A stretch of DNA of 64,000 nucleotides from Candidatus Cottocaccamicrobium excrementipullorum (GCA_018713255.1 DVFL01000023.1:35820-99819); one strand, 5' to 3'. Shown: positions 41,804 to 51,622, counted from the first letter of the stretch. Numbers and translations are program-made. The notes: generated from the sequence alone by a model not told the origin.

Positions 41804-42526
41804 ATGAATCACAAAATAAGGCCCATGATTCGGGTGCGCAATTTAAGCAAGACGTATGTGGTTGGAGAAGAAAAGGCGGAAGCTTTAAAGGGAATCAGTC
41901 TGGACATTTTTCAGGGGGAGATCTGCTGTATTTTCGGAACTTCTGGCTCTGGAAAAAGTACTCTTTTAAATCTTTTGGCGGGAATGGAACGGCCTACCTC
42001 CGGCGAAGTGTGGATTCGGGGAAGGAGAATCAGCCAGATGAATGAAGAAGAGCTGGCAGTCTTCCGGCAAAAATATATTGGATTTATTTTTCAGTCCTAT
42101 CATCTTTTCCCGTTTATGACGGCGGTGGAAAATACGGCGATGCCTTTAATGTTTCAGGGAGTGCCCAGGAAAAAACGGGAGGAGATTGCTGTTCAGATGC
42201 TGAAGAAAGTGGGACTTTCCCATCGGCTTATGCATTATCCTTGGCAGATGTCTGGAGGACAGCAGCAGCGCGCAGGAATTGCCCGGGCTTTTGCTTCCAG
42301 GCCAGAAGTGATTTTTGCCGATGAACCCACAGGAAATCTGGATTCGAAAACCACAAAGGAAATTATGGAGATGATCACCGGGTTTGCCAGAGGATACCAT
42401 CAGACCATTGTGATGGTGACTCATGATCCGGAAATGGAGCAGTATGCCCATCGGGTAATCCGCCTGGTGGACGGAGTGATCGTGGGCAATGAGAGACGCT
42501 TTCAGGGAAAAAAGGAGGAGACATGA
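41804..42526 (+). CDS. MacB/LolD-type ABC ATPase
   Basis: The 240-residue ATPase has Walker [11 protein letters not shown]-loop [12 protein letters not shown], signature [15 protein letters not shown] and Walker [14 protein letters not shown], the usual MacB/LolD/FtsE pattern. I start at 41804, with GGAGAG six bases upstream, because the family N-terminus begins [11 protein letters not shown] shortly after. It overlaps the Ig-repeat protein gene by ATGA and works with the permease two genes downstream. This type acts by mechanotransmission, not by direct substrate passage. Confidence 0.92.
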   Translation: MNHKIRPMIRVRNLSKTYVVGEEKAEALKGISLDIFQGEICCIFGTSGSGKSTLLNLLAGMERPTSGEVWIRGRRISQMNEEELAVFRQKYIGFIFQSYHLFPFMTAVENTAMPLMFQGVPRKKREEIAVQMLKKVGLSHRLMHYPWQMSGGQQQRAGIARAFASRPEVIFADEPTGNLDSKTTKEIMEMITGFARGYHQTIVMVTHDPEMEQYAHRVIRLVDGVIVGNERRFQGKKEET

Positions 42527-44754
42527 AAGAAAATATGATGAAGCTGTTTGCTCTTGGGGCTGCAATCTGGATTGCATGGGGCGGAATTTGGCCGGGACAA
42601 GCCTGCGCGGCAGCTCTTTTTACGGCCACGCCTTCTCAGATTCCGGCAGGGGAGGGGACCGCGAAGGAGCCAGGGAAAAATCGAGAACCCTCTCTTTCTT
42701 TATTTGTGGAAGATTACTGGCTCAGTCCCATCGGGAAACCGAAAGACCGGCTGGATACGCTGAAGAAAAATGAAACAGCCAGGCTTACCATTACCGTTGC
42801 CGGCAGTGTTTTTCCAGAAGAGGAGTTAAAAAAGGGAGATCTGTCCATCGGGCGAATCCGGGACGGTTACCGCACCGACAGCGCGCCGGTGATTAAAATG
42901 CTTTCTGGAAAGAATGAACCGGTGGAGTTTCAGGTAACCTTTCCTAAAATCACTTATACAGGGGGAGATTCAGAGTTTCATTTTCAGGTGAGGAGAAAGG
43001 GGAAAGGAGAAAAGCCGGTTTCTCTGGGCGTGAAAATTGCCGAGACAGAATGGGCGCCGGAGTCTTCCGCAGGAAAAGAAAAGGGGGGAAAGGGGGATTC
43101 CTCTCAGCCGCTGATTCAAATTCAGCGAAGCGGAAATTTTACCCCGCTGGAACCTGGCAAGACTGCGGTTTTTTCCATGAGAATATCCAATACCAGCCGC
43201 CATACAGATGTGGAGGATCTTACCATGGCCGTATCGCCCAGTCCTCCCCTTTATCTGGCGCAGGATACTAATGTAACGGTACTGGGAAAGCTGAAAGCAG
43301 GGCAGTCTCAGGAGGTTTCCGTTGTGCTTCAGGCGGGAATGGATCTTTCCGGCCTTTCCCAGATGATGGATGTGGAGCTTCGCTATTCTTATGAGAATGA
43401 AGAGCAGCCTGTTCAGGGGACGCTTTCTCAGAAGATGATGATTCCTGTGGCAAAAGGCCAGCTGGCAGGCCAGCCCTTAATCCGCATTACTCAGGTGGGC
43501 CAAAGAACGCCGGTGAAGCCTGGACAGGCCTTTCAGCGGGTTCTCAGGCTGGAAAATATGAGTGAGACCAAGGTGGGAAATGTGATTTTAACTCTGGAGC
43601 CTAATGACCAGATTGTTCTTCTAGATTCTTCCGACACATACCTGGCAGGAAGTTTGGAGCCGGGACAGTGGACGGAAATAACGGTGCAGCTTAAGGCAGC
43701 TCCGGAGCTTTCTTCTCTGCCGTCTCAGATGCTGGGGGCCACGGTAAAGTTTGATTATGATATGGGAAAAGGAGTAAGCCAGGGAAGTTTTTCAGAAAAA
43801 CTGGTAATTCCTGCCGAGGGAGGAAAAAGCAGATTCTCTGCATTAACTCCAAATCTGATTGTGAAGAATTACTCCTACGGAGGCAGCGCCCAGGCGGGAC
43901 AAGTGTTTGAACTGGAAATGGAGATTGCCAATACCAGTCAAGAAATTGCGGCAGAAAATATTTTGATGTCTCTGAATACGGGAGAGGGTTTATCGATTAA
44001 TGACGCTTCGAATACATTTTATATTCCGTCGCTTGGTCCTGGAGCTTCTGTAGGGCGCACAGTGAAGATTCAGGCTTTGTTTCAGTCCAAGCTGCAGTCT
44101 CCTAAGGTAGAGATTACGTTTAAATACGAATATCTGGACAATAAGGAGCGAAAACAGAACAGCGTGTCGGAGACCATAGCCATTCCTGTATATCAGCCGG
44201 ACCGGCTGGAGATTCGTTCTCCTTCTTTCCCTGATGGGGTGCGGGTACAGGAGGAGTGTGCAGTCTCTCTTCCATATCTGAATAAAGGACGAGGGCAGCT
44301 CTTTAATTTAGAGGCTGTTTTAGAAGGAGAGATTCCGGTGTTGGAGCGGCAGGTTACTCTGGGGAATTTAGATCCGGGGAAGGGAGGGACCATTGATTTC
44401 ATTGTCACGCCAGAGACGGCAGGAGAATTTCAGGGGCAGGTAAGAATCCTTTACGAAGATGAAGCCATGAATCAGAAGGAGATGGTGGTTCCTCTGGCGT
44501 TTCAGGTAGAGGAAGGGGCTGGTGAAGAGATTCCGCTTCCGCCGCTGGAAGAAGAAGGGGAGAGAAAAGGAATTGCTCGGAGGTTCCTTCTTCCGGCGGG
44601 AATCCTGATGGTTTCAGGAGGATGCGCTGCCTTTTTCCTCGGTCAAAGACGAAGGAAAACAGAGCCGGAAGAGAAGAATTTTGAAATCGATGATTTATGG
44701 GAAAGCTGGGATGACCATGAAGGAAAGGAGGAGGCTGGCGATGAAAAGCCATGA
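42523..44754 (+). CDS. Secreted, membrane-anchored protein with four Ig-like/CARDB-type repeats
   Basis: The 743-residue protein has a signal peptide ending near QACAA (residues 26-30) and an N-terminal domain to about residue 190. Three similar repeats of about 115 residues follow, each starting LI(R/Q)I or LIVK, with a G(K/Q) motif (EPGKTAVFSMRISNTS, KPGQAFQRVLRLENMS, QAGQVFELEMEIANTS) and ending in SEKLVIPAE-like strands. A fourth more divergent repeat comes before a C-terminal helix and an acidic tail. This resembles COG1361/CARDB surface proteins. Placed between the MacB-type ATPase and permease, it may form the extracellular part of that machine. The start overlaps the ATPase stop. Confidence 0.8.
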   Translation: MKENMMKLFALGAAIWIAWGGIWPGQACAAALFTATPSQIPAGEGTAKEPGKNREPSLSLFVEDYWLSPIGKPKDRLDTLKKNETARLTITVAGSVFPEEELKKGDLSIGRIRDGYRTDSAPVIKMLSGKNEPVEFQVTFPKITYTGGDSEFHFQVRRKGKGEKPVSLGVKIAETEWAPESSAGKEKGGKGDSSQPLIQIQRSGNFTPLEPGKTAVFSMRISNTSRHTDVEDLTMAVSPSPPLYLAQDTNVTVLGKLKAGQSQEVSVVLQAGMDLSGLSQMMDVELRYSYENEEQPVQGTLSQKMMIPVAKGQLAGQPLIRITQVGQRTPVKPGQAFQRVLRLENMSETKVGNVILTLEPNDQIVLLDSSDTYLAGSLEPGQWTEITVQLKAAPELSSLPSQMLGATVKFDYDMGKGVSQGSFSEKLVIPAEGGKSRFSALTPNLIVKNYSYGGSAQAGQVFELEMEIANTSQEIAAENILMSLNTGEGLSINDASNTFYIPSLGPGASVGRTVKIQALFQSKLQSPKVEITFKYEYLDNKERKQNSVSETIAIPVYQPDRLEIRSPSFPDGVRVQEECAVSLPYLNKGRGQLFNLEAVLEGEIPVLERQVTLGNLDPGKGGTIDFIVTPETAGEFQGQVRILYEDEAMNQKEMVVPLAFQVEEGAGEEIPLPPLEEEGERKGIARRFLLPAGILMVSGGCAAFFLGQRRRKTEPEEKNFEIDDLWESWDDHEGKEEAGDEKP

Positions 44755-46069
44755 TCTGTTCAGGGTATGCCTGCAGAATCTTTTCCGCCGCAAAACAAGG
44801 ACTTTTCTTACGGTGATGGGAGTGGTGCTGGGGTGCTGTTCTGTGATGATTATGATTTCCATGGGAATCGGCATGAAGCTTGCCCAGGAGCAGATGCTGT
44901 CAATGATGGGGGATCTTACGGTAATACAGGTGTTTGCCGCTGGAAAGGGAAATCGCTCCAAAAAAATCACGCCCAAAACCATGGATGCGATAAAGGGGAT
45001 TCCCGGAGTGCTCGCAGCAACGCCGAGACTTTCTGCAGAACAGATCCCGATTACGGTGTACGGCGGGAAGGATCGCCGTTACCGCTGCGTCTATTGGTCT
45101 GCCGCAGGAATCAAGGCCGATGCGGCGGAACAAATGGGGTATCGCTTGATCGATGGGGAGTGGAACACATCAGGACAAAACAAAGTGCTGGCAGGAGAAC
45201 AGCTGGCCTTTTTGTTTGAAGATCAGAAGCGCCCTTCTGGAAGAAATATGCGGGAAATGGGAACAGAACCGTATTTTGATCTGTTAAAGACGCCGCTGAT
45301 TCTGGAAGCGGGAGAAGAAGGAAAAAAGATGGTCTGGGAAGTTAAGGTATCAGGCCGGATGAAGGAAGATTTCAGCAAAGGAATGGAAACATCAGAAGGA
45401 CTGCTGTTTCGCATTGAGGATCTGCAGCGAATGATCGACGAGTACCAGCGGGCCCAGGGAAAGGCGGTGAAGCAGAAAAAAGAGTGGGAAATGGCTCTGG
45501 TGAAGGCGGAGAGTATTCAGCAGGTGGCAAAAATCGAAGAGGCGATTAGAAAACTGGGGCTTTCCACCAGTTCAATGGAGTCCATCCGAAAGCCCATGGA
45601 GCAGGAGGCCAGGCAAAAACAGATGATGTTTGGCTGTTTGGGGGCGGTTTCTTTGTTTGTGGCGGCGCTGGGAATTACCAATACCATGATTATGTCCATT
45701 TCTGAGCGAACAAAGGAGATTGGGGTGATGAAGGCCTTAGGCTGCCAGGTAAGAGATGTGCGCACGCTGTTTTTGCTGGAAGCAGGGACCATTGGCTTCA
45801 TTGGAGGCGTTTTAGGCATGCTGGTCAGCTACGGGCTGTCGGCGGCAATGAATATAGCGGCTTCAGCCGGTTTGACAGGAGGGCTTATGGGGGGAGAGGA
45901 GCTGGAATTTCTGGGGGAAGCCGCAGGCGCCGCGGCGGTTTCGGTGATTCCCTGGTGGCTTTCTGCCGCAGCTGTGCTTTTTTCTGTTTTAACAGGGCTG
46001 GCAGCCGGGTATTATCCGGCAAAAAAGGCAGTGGAAGTTCCTGCGCTGGAAGCCATTAAGCATGATTGA
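44741..46069 (+). CDS. MacB-type ABC permease (FtsX-like)
   Basis: The 442-residue protein has an N-terminal helix (FLTVMGVVLGCCSVMIMISM), a large extracellular MacB-PCD domain, and three C-terminal helices around the FtsX motif (ISERTKEIGVMKALGCQV). The ending YYPAKKAVEVPALEAIK is typical. The ATG at 44741 overlaps the Ig-repeat gene by 14 bases and has GGAGGAGG upstream. With the ATPase it probably exports or mechanically handles a peptide, lipid or lipoprotein. Confidence 0.9.
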   Translation: MKSHDLFRVCLQNLFRRKTRTFLTVMGVVLGCCSVMIMISMGIGMKLAQEQMLSMMGDLTVIQVFAAGKGNRSKKITPKTMDAIKGIPGVLAATPRLSAEQIPITVYGGKDRRYRCVYWSAAGIKADAAEQMGYRLIDGEWNTSGQNKVLAGEQLAFLFEDQKRPSGRNMREMGTEPYFDLLKTPLILEAGEEGKKMVWEVKVSGRMKEDFSKGMETSEGLLFRIEDLQRMIDEYQRAQGKAVKQKKEWEMALVKAESIQQVAKIEEAIRKLGLSTSSMESIRKPMEQEARQKQMMFGCLGAVSLFVAALGITNTMIMSISERTKEIGVMKALGCQVRDVRTLFLLEAGTIGFIGGVLGMLVSYGLSAAMNIAASAGLTGGLMGGEELEFLGEAAGAAAVSVIPWWLSAAAVLFSVLTGLAAGYYPAKKAVEVPALEAIKHD

Positions 46070-46194
46070 TCAGAGATGCACTGGCGGGGGTTTTCTTCCT
46101 GTGATATGATAGGATTAAATCATGGGCCATACGGCATAAGAGCTGCAGTGCTGAGGGAAAAGAGGGCCCTGGATGAAATGGTAAGGAGGAAGGT

Positions 46195-46896
46195 ATGGAA
46201 GGTGAACAAATTCGTATACTGGCAGCAGATGATGATCCGGAAATTCTTAAGATTCTGGTCCGGCTTTTGGAGAGCCAGGGATATCAGGTAACCACGGCGG
46301 TTAATGGCCAGGAGGCTGCAGAACTGGCGTCGGAGGAAATTGATTTGTATATTTTGGATGTGAATATGCCTATTGTTTCAGGATTCGCCGCCGCTGCCAG
46401 AATTCGGGAGCGCTTTTTGGCTCCCATTATTTTTCTGACGGCCTATTCTGGCGACGGAGACCGGCAGATGGGATTTCTGGCAGGGGCTGATGATTATGTG
46501 GTTAAGCCATTTTCCAATCAGGAGCTCCTTCTTCGGATAAAATCTCTTCTCCGCCGGGTGCGGCAGTACGGACAGGAGGCTGGGAAGAAGCAGGAGAAAT
46601 CTTCCAGACTTTGCTGTCAGGACCTGATTCTGGATCTGGATGCACAGCAGGCGATACTGGGAGATCGGTCGGTTGCACTTACTCACACAGAGTTCCGAAT
46701 TCTGGAGCTGTTTTTGTCTCATCCTGGAAAAATCTTTTCTCTGGAGAATATTTATCAAAGTATCTGGGAAGAAGAGGCAGTAGGAGACGGGACGATTATG
46801 GCTCATATTAAAAATATCCGAAAAAAGCTGGGAGACAGTCCCAGGAATCCTAGATATATTAAGACCGCCTGGGGGAAAGGATATTATGTGGATTAA
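46195..46896 (+). CDS. OmpR-family response regulator
   Basis: The 233-residue protein has a receiver domain with D12-D13-D14, phosphoacceptor Asp55 (ILDVNMPIVSGF), and the KPF lysine motif, followed by a winged helix (LTHTEFRILELFLSHPGKIFS). It resembles VanR/BceR-type regulators. It lies after the MacB-type transporter and overlaps the kinase gene by 11 bases; the pair probably controls that transporter in response to envelope stress or peptides. Confidence 0.93.
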   Translation: MEGEQIRILAADDDPEILKILVRLLESQGYQVTTAVNGQEAAELASEEIDLYILDVNMPIVSGFAAAARIRERFLAPIIFLTAYSGDGDRQMGFLAGADDYVVKPFSNQELLLRIKSLLRRVRQYGQEAGKKQEKSSRLCCQDLILDLDAQQAILGDRSVALTHTEFRILELFLSHPGKIFSLENIYQSIWEEEAVGDGTIMAHIKNIRKKLGDSPRNPRYIKTAWGKGYYVD

Positions 46897-47980
46897 GAAA
46901 AAGGGACGGAAGCTTTCCCGGGAGATTCTGGAGTATCTGCTGCTGGCCTGCTGCATTGGCGTATTTGCTTTTTTCTTTTTTTATCTTACTGCAGATTCTA
47001 TTGCGGAGGTTTATTTAACAGAACGGGAGATTACAGCTGGGGAACAGATGACAGAATTATTTCATTTGTGGTTAAGGAATATCTGCGGCTTTGCCGCGAT
47101 GATGATCACCTTGTTCTTATTTTTATTTTTGCTGGGGCAGAGGCTTTCTTACTTAATCACGATTATTGACGGCGTGGAGGAGCTGCGTGGGAGAAAGCTG
47201 GAGTTTATTCTTCCCGTAGAAGGAGAGGATGAACTGGCAGAGCTGGCGGAAAGCATCAATTTTCTCGCCCAGTCTCAGCAGGAGCTGCAGAAAAAGGAAC
47301 AGGAATTGAAAAAAGAGCGGGAAGAATGGATCCGCACGTTGTCCCATGATATTCGAACGCCCCTTACCTCAATTCTGGCTTCTACCTCTTTTCTTCAAGA
47401 ACAGAAAAATGCCATCAGCCCTGGGGAAATCCAGGAGTATCTGGCATTAGTTCAGGCGAAAGCCCAGCAGATCAAGGTACTGACTGATCAGCTCATGGGC
47501 GGTGCAGCTGGAAAGAAGGAAGAAATAGAGGATTTGCGTCTTCTCATCAGCCAGCTGGCCATGGAATGGGAGGAAATCCTGGAGGATCGATTTGAATGCC
47601 GGATTCACACGGAAATGTGCCGGGAGGAGGCAGGGGCAGCAGATTTATATGCGCTGCGGAGGATTTTTGATAATCTGGCTTCTAATGTGGAGAAGTACGC
47701 AGATCCGGATTATCCGGTGACCCTGACTGGGGAAAGCCGGGGGGAGATGACGGTGCTGATTCAGGAGAACAGAAAACGGAAAGACGGAGGCGCAGGGGCC
47801 GAAAGTCAGGGGATCGGCATGAAAAGCATAGCTCAGATTGCAGCAGCTTATGGGGGAAAGGTGGACGTAAGGGAAACTGCCCAATGGTTTTCCATTGAGA
47901 TTTCTTTAAATCTGAAGACTGATCTTCAGAATTCTTCAGAAACTTCTGAGGATTTTTTTCAGAAAGCCGTGATAAAGTAA
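46886..47980 (+). CDS. Sensor histidine kinase with short extracellular loop
   Basis: The 364-residue kinase has helices near 16-36 and 68-86 with a short loop between, a HAMP-like linker, HisKA box LSHDIRTPLTSI (His near residue 154), N-box NLASNVEKYAD and G-box GIGMKSIAQIAAAYGG. The intramembrane-type small sensor region resembles kinases that work with ABC transporters, so it may take its signal from the neighbouring transporter. It overlaps the regulator gene. Confidence 0.92.
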   Translation: MWIKKKGRKLSREILEYLLLACCIGVFAFFFFYLTADSIAEVYLTEREITAGEQMTELFHLWLRNICGFAAMMITLFLFLFLLGQRLSYLITIIDGVEELRGRKLEFILPVEGEDELAELAESINFLAQSQQELQKKEQELKKEREEWIRTLSHDIRTPLTSILASTSFLQEQKNAISPGEIQEYLALVQAKAQQIKVLTDQLMGGAAGKKEEIEDLRLLISQLAMEWEEILEDRFECRIHTEMCREEAGAADLYALRRIFDNLASNVEKYADPDYPVTLTGESRGEMTVLIQENRKRKDGGAGAESQGIGMKSIAQIAAAYGGKVDVRETAQWFSIEISLNLKTDLQNSSETSEDFFQKAVIK

Positions 47981-48013
47981 TGGCATCAAAGAAAAGAAAG
48001 CGAGGAAATCAAG

Positions 48014-48343
48014 ATGGCGTTAGGAATTTTATTAATGATGTTTGTGGCAATGAGTACAGTAAGTATTCTGGGATTGTCCCTTTTAGTTTTGGTGAAAAAC
48101 GGAACGGCAAAAAGAAGAATATTTTATGTACTCTCGGTGTGGGGAATGTTTATTGGAGTTTTTTCCGCTTCCAGCCTTCCTTCCAACTATATCGCCCAGC
48201 GCTGCGTGGTGCTTTGCATCGGATTGTTAAGTGCTGCAGGTCTTCTGATTCATTTTCGGGCCAGAAGGGACAGCATGCGGTTTGCAGCCTATGGCCTGAC
48301 GGCGGCATCGGTGATTCTGGGAATTTTAAAGCTGTATTTATAG
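48014..48343 (+). CDS. Small multi-helix membrane protein
   Basis: The 109-residue protein has about four hydrophobic helices (ILLMMFVAMSTVSILGLSLLVLV first) and no catalytic motif that I recognise. The ATG has a GAGGAA site about nine bases upstream. It follows the kinase by 33 bases and may belong to the same operon. I chose this frame over an overlapping 141-codon frame because this one reads as a clean membrane protein. Function unknown. Confidence 0.65.
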   Translation: MALGILLMMFVAMSTVSILGLSLLVLVKNGTAKRRIFYVLSVWGMFIGVFSASSLPSNYIAQRCVVLCIGLLSAAGLLIHFRARRDSMRFAAYGLTAASVILGILKLYL

Positions 48344-48401
48344 AAAAGAAACCGCTGCCGCCCGCTGGCGCTAAAGAAAAAACAAAAAAGGAGAAGAGGT
48401 T

Positions 48402-48878
48402 ATGACAGAGGAAACCCAATACTATCTTGCTTACGGCAGTAATTTGTCTATGGCCCAGATGGCCCAGCGCTGCCCTGATGCGTATTATGTGGGAACGGCA
48501 TGGCTGGAGAATTACCAGCTGCTTTTTCGGGGAAATCAGAGAGGATATTATCTCACCGCAGAGCCGAAGGCAGGAAGCCGGATCCCTCTTCTGGTTTGGA
48601 AGATCAGCAGTCAGGATGAGAAATATCTGGATGAATATGAGGATTACCCGGAATTATATGAAAAGAAAAGAATTTCGGTTTCCCTTCGTTCTCTCCTGGA
48701 CGGCAGCTCTGCCGGTGAAATCGAAGGATTGATTTATACCATGTACCCATCTTTTTCTCTGGGCTGTCCTACGGCTTCTTATTATGCCACATGCGAAGAG
48801 GGATATAAACGCTTCGGCTTTGATCTGGGAATCCTGTCAAAGGCTTTGGCTGACAGCGGGGAAGGCGGTTTGGGCTAG
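48402..48878 (+). CDS. Gamma-glutamylcyclotransferase-like protein
   Basis: The 158-residue protein has the AIG2/GGCT substrate loop YLAYGSNLSMAQM near residues 8-20 and a conserved Glu in LDEYEDYPELYEKK, the likely general acid/base. Members release 5-oxoproline from gamma-glutamyl amines or peptides. The substrate is not known. It has an AGGAGAAG site and is convergent with the TspO gene, with only 12 bases between the stops. Confidence 0.88.
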   Translation: MTEETQYYLAYGSNLSMAQMAQRCPDAYYVGTAWLENYQLLFRGNQRGYYLTAEPKAGSRIPLLVWKISSQDEKYLDEYEDYPELYEKKRISVSLRSLLDGSSAGEIEGLIYTMYPSFSLGCPTASYYATCEEGYKRFGFDLGILSKALADSGEGGLG

Positions 48879-48890
48879 AGAATCCGGAAT

Positions 48891-49361
48891 TTAGTTCAGC
48901 AGATAAACCGCCAGATTCAGGTAGCCGGCGAAGGTGGTCCAGAGCAGATAAGGCACCATCAGCCAGGCAGCACGGGAATCGATGGAGGAGAACTGATTGA
49001 TCACTGCCAGAATCAGCAGCCACAGCAGCAAAAGCCAGATAAAGGAAAACAAATACCAGCCCAGACTGAAAAAAAACAGAGGCCAGAAAAAGTTTACAGC
49101 CAGCTGCAGAAGGTAGAGAAGGGCAGCCTGACGGATTTGATCCGCAGGCGCCTGGGAGGAGATCACCAGATAAGAGGCGATGCCCATAAGAAGGTACAAA
49201 ATGGTCCAGACTAAGGGAAAGACAAAGGCCGGGGGCGTTAAAGGCGGTTGGTTCAGCTGAGAAAAAATATCCATGCTGCCGCTGGTGAAAAGAGCGGAGA
49301 TTCCCCCCACAGCCAGGGGAAGAACAATGCAGAATAGTAAAAGTTTTCTGTTTTTCTTCAC
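48891..49361 (-). CDS. tspO: TspO/MBR family membrane protein
   Basis: The 156-residue protein has five hydrophobic helices and the TspO signature around LNQPPLTPPAFVFPLVWTILY. TspO proteins bind tetrapyrroles (heme, protoporphyrin) and cholesterol-like ligands and are linked to stress responses. I propose a GTG start at 49361 with GGAGGT seven bases upstream; the in-frame ATG at 49376 sits inside that ribosome site and the frame to 49400 adds no conserved residues. A second tetrapyrrole link in this window is the cobalamin-controlled locus at 8.7-14.2 kb, but there is no shared control. Confidence 0.9.
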   Translation of the reverse strand: MKKNRKLLLFCIVLPLAVGGISALFTSGSMDIFSQLNQPPLTPPAFVFPLVWTILYLLMGIASYLVISSQAPADQIRQAALLYLLQLAVNFFWPLFFFSLGWYLFSFIWLLLLWLLILAVINQFSSIDSRAAWLMVPYLLWTTFAGYLNLAVYLLN

Positions 49362-49499
49362 AACATTTACCTCCATTAAACCTGAGTTCCTTTCCTTCAA
49401 GAAGTGGGTTGAGGAAAGGACAAAGGTAGACTGATAATGATATATGCTGTATGAGAGATAAATATACGTTTTATTGGGAGAATTTTCTTTTAAGACTGC

Positions 49500-49528
49500 C
49501 TGCCGCCTTTTTGGCGGCAGTATTTTTT
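49500..49528 (+). terminator. Orphan terminator upstream of the FUSC gene
   Basis: CTGCCGCC/GGCGGCAG (8 bp, TTTTT loop) is followed by TATTTTTT on the plus strand. No plus-strand gene lies directly upstream, so it may end a short leader or RNA starting near 49445. The rest of 49362-49658 shows no other feature. Confidence 0.7.
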
Positions 49529-49658
49529 CGCCAATAGTTAAAAATTCAGTTGCCTGAAGGAAAAAAAATTCTTATACTATAAATATTAAGAATATTTTAC
49601 GCCTGGTGAAATTCTGACTGGAAATTTCGGCATTTCTTTGCCTGGGGGCCAATGGATT

Positions 49659-51596
49659 ATGGTTAAACGTTTCAGTACATATCTTGATGAATTTTTAGGC
49701 GCCTTTAAAGGCGCTTTTCCTGTCATTGTGTTTTTTATGATTTCCTTTGGACTGGTTTATGCTGTCTTTGGACTTCATTATGCCATTGTGGTGTCGGTGA
49801 TCACAGTTTTTTTCCGGGGACGCTATAAAAAGGGAAATCAGCAGATCTTTTATTATATTCGTCTTCTGGTGGTAGGAAGCCTCCTGATCGGATTTGCTTA
49901 CCTGGCCAGCAGAAATCTTTGGCTGTGCATTTTGCTGAATCTAACTATCCCCTTTATTTTAGTGTTTACCCAGAGCTCTCAGTTTAATCCCAAGGGATAT
50001 TTTTCCTATGCCATGATTTTTGTGTTTATGGAGTTAATGCCTCCGGAAACATTGAGAGAATTGAATACAGAGCTGGCGGCCTTTGCTTTCTGTGTGTGTC
50101 TGATGGCGGCGGCCATCTGGATTTATGGAAGGCTCTTTGCAGGAACGGCAGGAAGGGCATTTTTCCTTCCCAGAGTCCTGGGAGAGCTGTCGGAATTGAT
50201 TCTTCTTCTGCCGGATCCAGGCAGGAAGGAGGAACTGGAAGAACGGTTTGGAGGACTGTTAAGAGAATTTCACAGGATGTCCTATCATCAGAACTTTTTT
50301 GCCGTGCAGACCAGAGAGAAACAGCTTTATGATATGGCCTCTACCATAATTCAGCGTTTCTCTTACCTGATCACAGATCATGAATGGCAGGAGGAACTGG
50401 ATAGAAAGCATATCCATTGCCTGAAGCAGGTATCTTCCTGCCTGCAGAAGACAGCGGAGAACATGGAAGCCGGTCTTTCCCTTACGGAGCAGTTAAATGA
50501 AGTCCGCCGGCTTCTTCGAAGAATGTCTCTTCCAGAGGGAAGGGTGCGGGTATTTTGCCGCAGCATTCTTCATATGACGGAGCTGATGATTAAAAATCTC
50601 AGCCCGGTGCCCCAGTCTGCCAGAGTGGTGGGAAGAAGAAGTATCCGGGAGACCCTTTCTCATATTCGGCTTCGTCTTTCTTCTGAATCGTTTGAAATAC
50701 GGTTCGCCATGCGGCTGTCAATGGTCATGACAGTAACCTGTGCCATCAGCCGTCTGCTTCCCGTTACACATGCGTATTGGATCCCTTTAAACGCCTTCCT
50801 GCTTCTCCAGCCCAGCGGAGAAGACAGCAGCTACCGGATGAAAACCCGCCCCATCGGAACGATGATCGGCTGCTGCATTGAGTTTTTGATTCATCCGCTG
50901 CTTCCAGGGGTGGGGAGTCAGCTGATCTTTGCCCTGGTAATGATCTCTTTGATGTATTGTGCCGCGCCGGGAACATGGTATCAGCCGATTTTTTCTACTT
51001 GCTACGCCCTGACGCTGACGTCCATGACCCTTGATCGGAATACGGCCATTACCCTGAGGATTGTTTATCTTGGAGCTGCGGTGGCGGTGGTATTTTTGAT
51101 TAACCGCTTTTTCTTTCCCATGGGTAAGGAGAGTCAGTTTAAATATAACCTTAAAGGGCTGTTCCGTCTGAACAACAGCTATTGGGATATTATTCGTCTT
51201 GGTCTTTACCAGACTACGGATCTGTCCATTTCCTGTGAGCTTCTGACCTATTTCCATACCTTATATGAAGAATGCGCGGGATATTTGAATAAAAATAAAT
51301 CTGTTCCTAATGGGAATGAGCTGAAAACGGTGCTGCTTACCTTGTGGCATATGTTTTCTGAGCTGGAACAAATGCATTATCTGGTACGGACCAACCGGGT
51401 GGGACCGCTGGAAAAGCAGTCTCTGCTCAGGCTCATTGGAGCGATTCAGGAGGAACTGTATCCCATTATTTCTGCGGAAAAGCTTCCGGACCGGAAAAAC
51501 CTTCCTTATCGGGACAAGGAAGTGGTCCATGTGCTTTCCCAGTACATCAAACACGCAGAGGAGCTTCTGCAGTATAAAGCCTGTATTCCCTTTTAA
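49659..51596 (+). CDS. FUSC-family (aromatic acid exporter-like) membrane protein
   Basis: The 645-residue protein has two blocks of hydrophobic helices, near residues 15-165 and 360-490, separated and followed by soluble helical parts, the layout of FUSC/YccS/AaeB-type proteins. I start at the ATG at 49659 (MVKRFSTYLDEFL); the ribosome site is weak (GGGGG) and an upstream TTG is possible. Members export aromatic acids or other amphipathic compounds. It is 26 bases before a heterodimeric ABC exporter, suggesting a joint efflux or detoxification operon. Confidence 0.8.
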   Translation: MVKRFSTYLDEFLGAFKGAFPVIVFFMISFGLVYAVFGLHYAIVVSVITVFFRGRYKKGNQQIFYYIRLLVVGSLLIGFAYLASRNLWLCILLNLTIPFILVFTQSSQFNPKGYFSYAMIFVFMELMPPETLRELNTELAAFAFCVCLMAAAIWIYGRLFAGTAGRAFFLPRVLGELSELILLLPDPGRKEELEERFGGLLREFHRMSYHQNFFAVQTREKQLYDMASTIIQRFSYLITDHEWQEELDRKHIHCLKQVSSCLQKTAENMEAGLSLTEQLNEVRRLLRRMSLPEGRVRVFCRSILHMTELMIKNLSPVPQSARVVGRRSIRETLSHIRLRLSSESFEIRFAMRLSMVMTVTCAISRLLPVTHAYWIPLNAFLLLQPSGEDSSYRMKTRPIGTMIGCCIEFLIHPLLPGVGSQLIFALVMISLMYCAAPGTWYQPIFSTCYALTLTSMTLDRNTAITLRIVYLGAAVAVVFLINRFFFPMGKESQFKYNLKGLFRLNNSYWDIIRLGLYQTTDLSISCELLTYFHTLYEECAGYLNKNKSVPNGNELKTVLLTLWHMFSELEQMHYLVRTNRVGPLEKQSLLRLIGAIQEELYPIISAEKLPDRKNLPYRDKEVVHVLSQYIKHAEELLQYKACIPF

Positions 51597-51622
51597 GGGA
51601 ACTGGCGAAAAGGAGTTGGCCA

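Noticed and set aside
47980..48405. 141-codon frame overlapping the small membrane protein
   Set aside because: The protein is rich in basic and aromatic residues with no domain. The frame at 48014-48343 reads as a clean multi-helix membrane protein with a better ribosome site.
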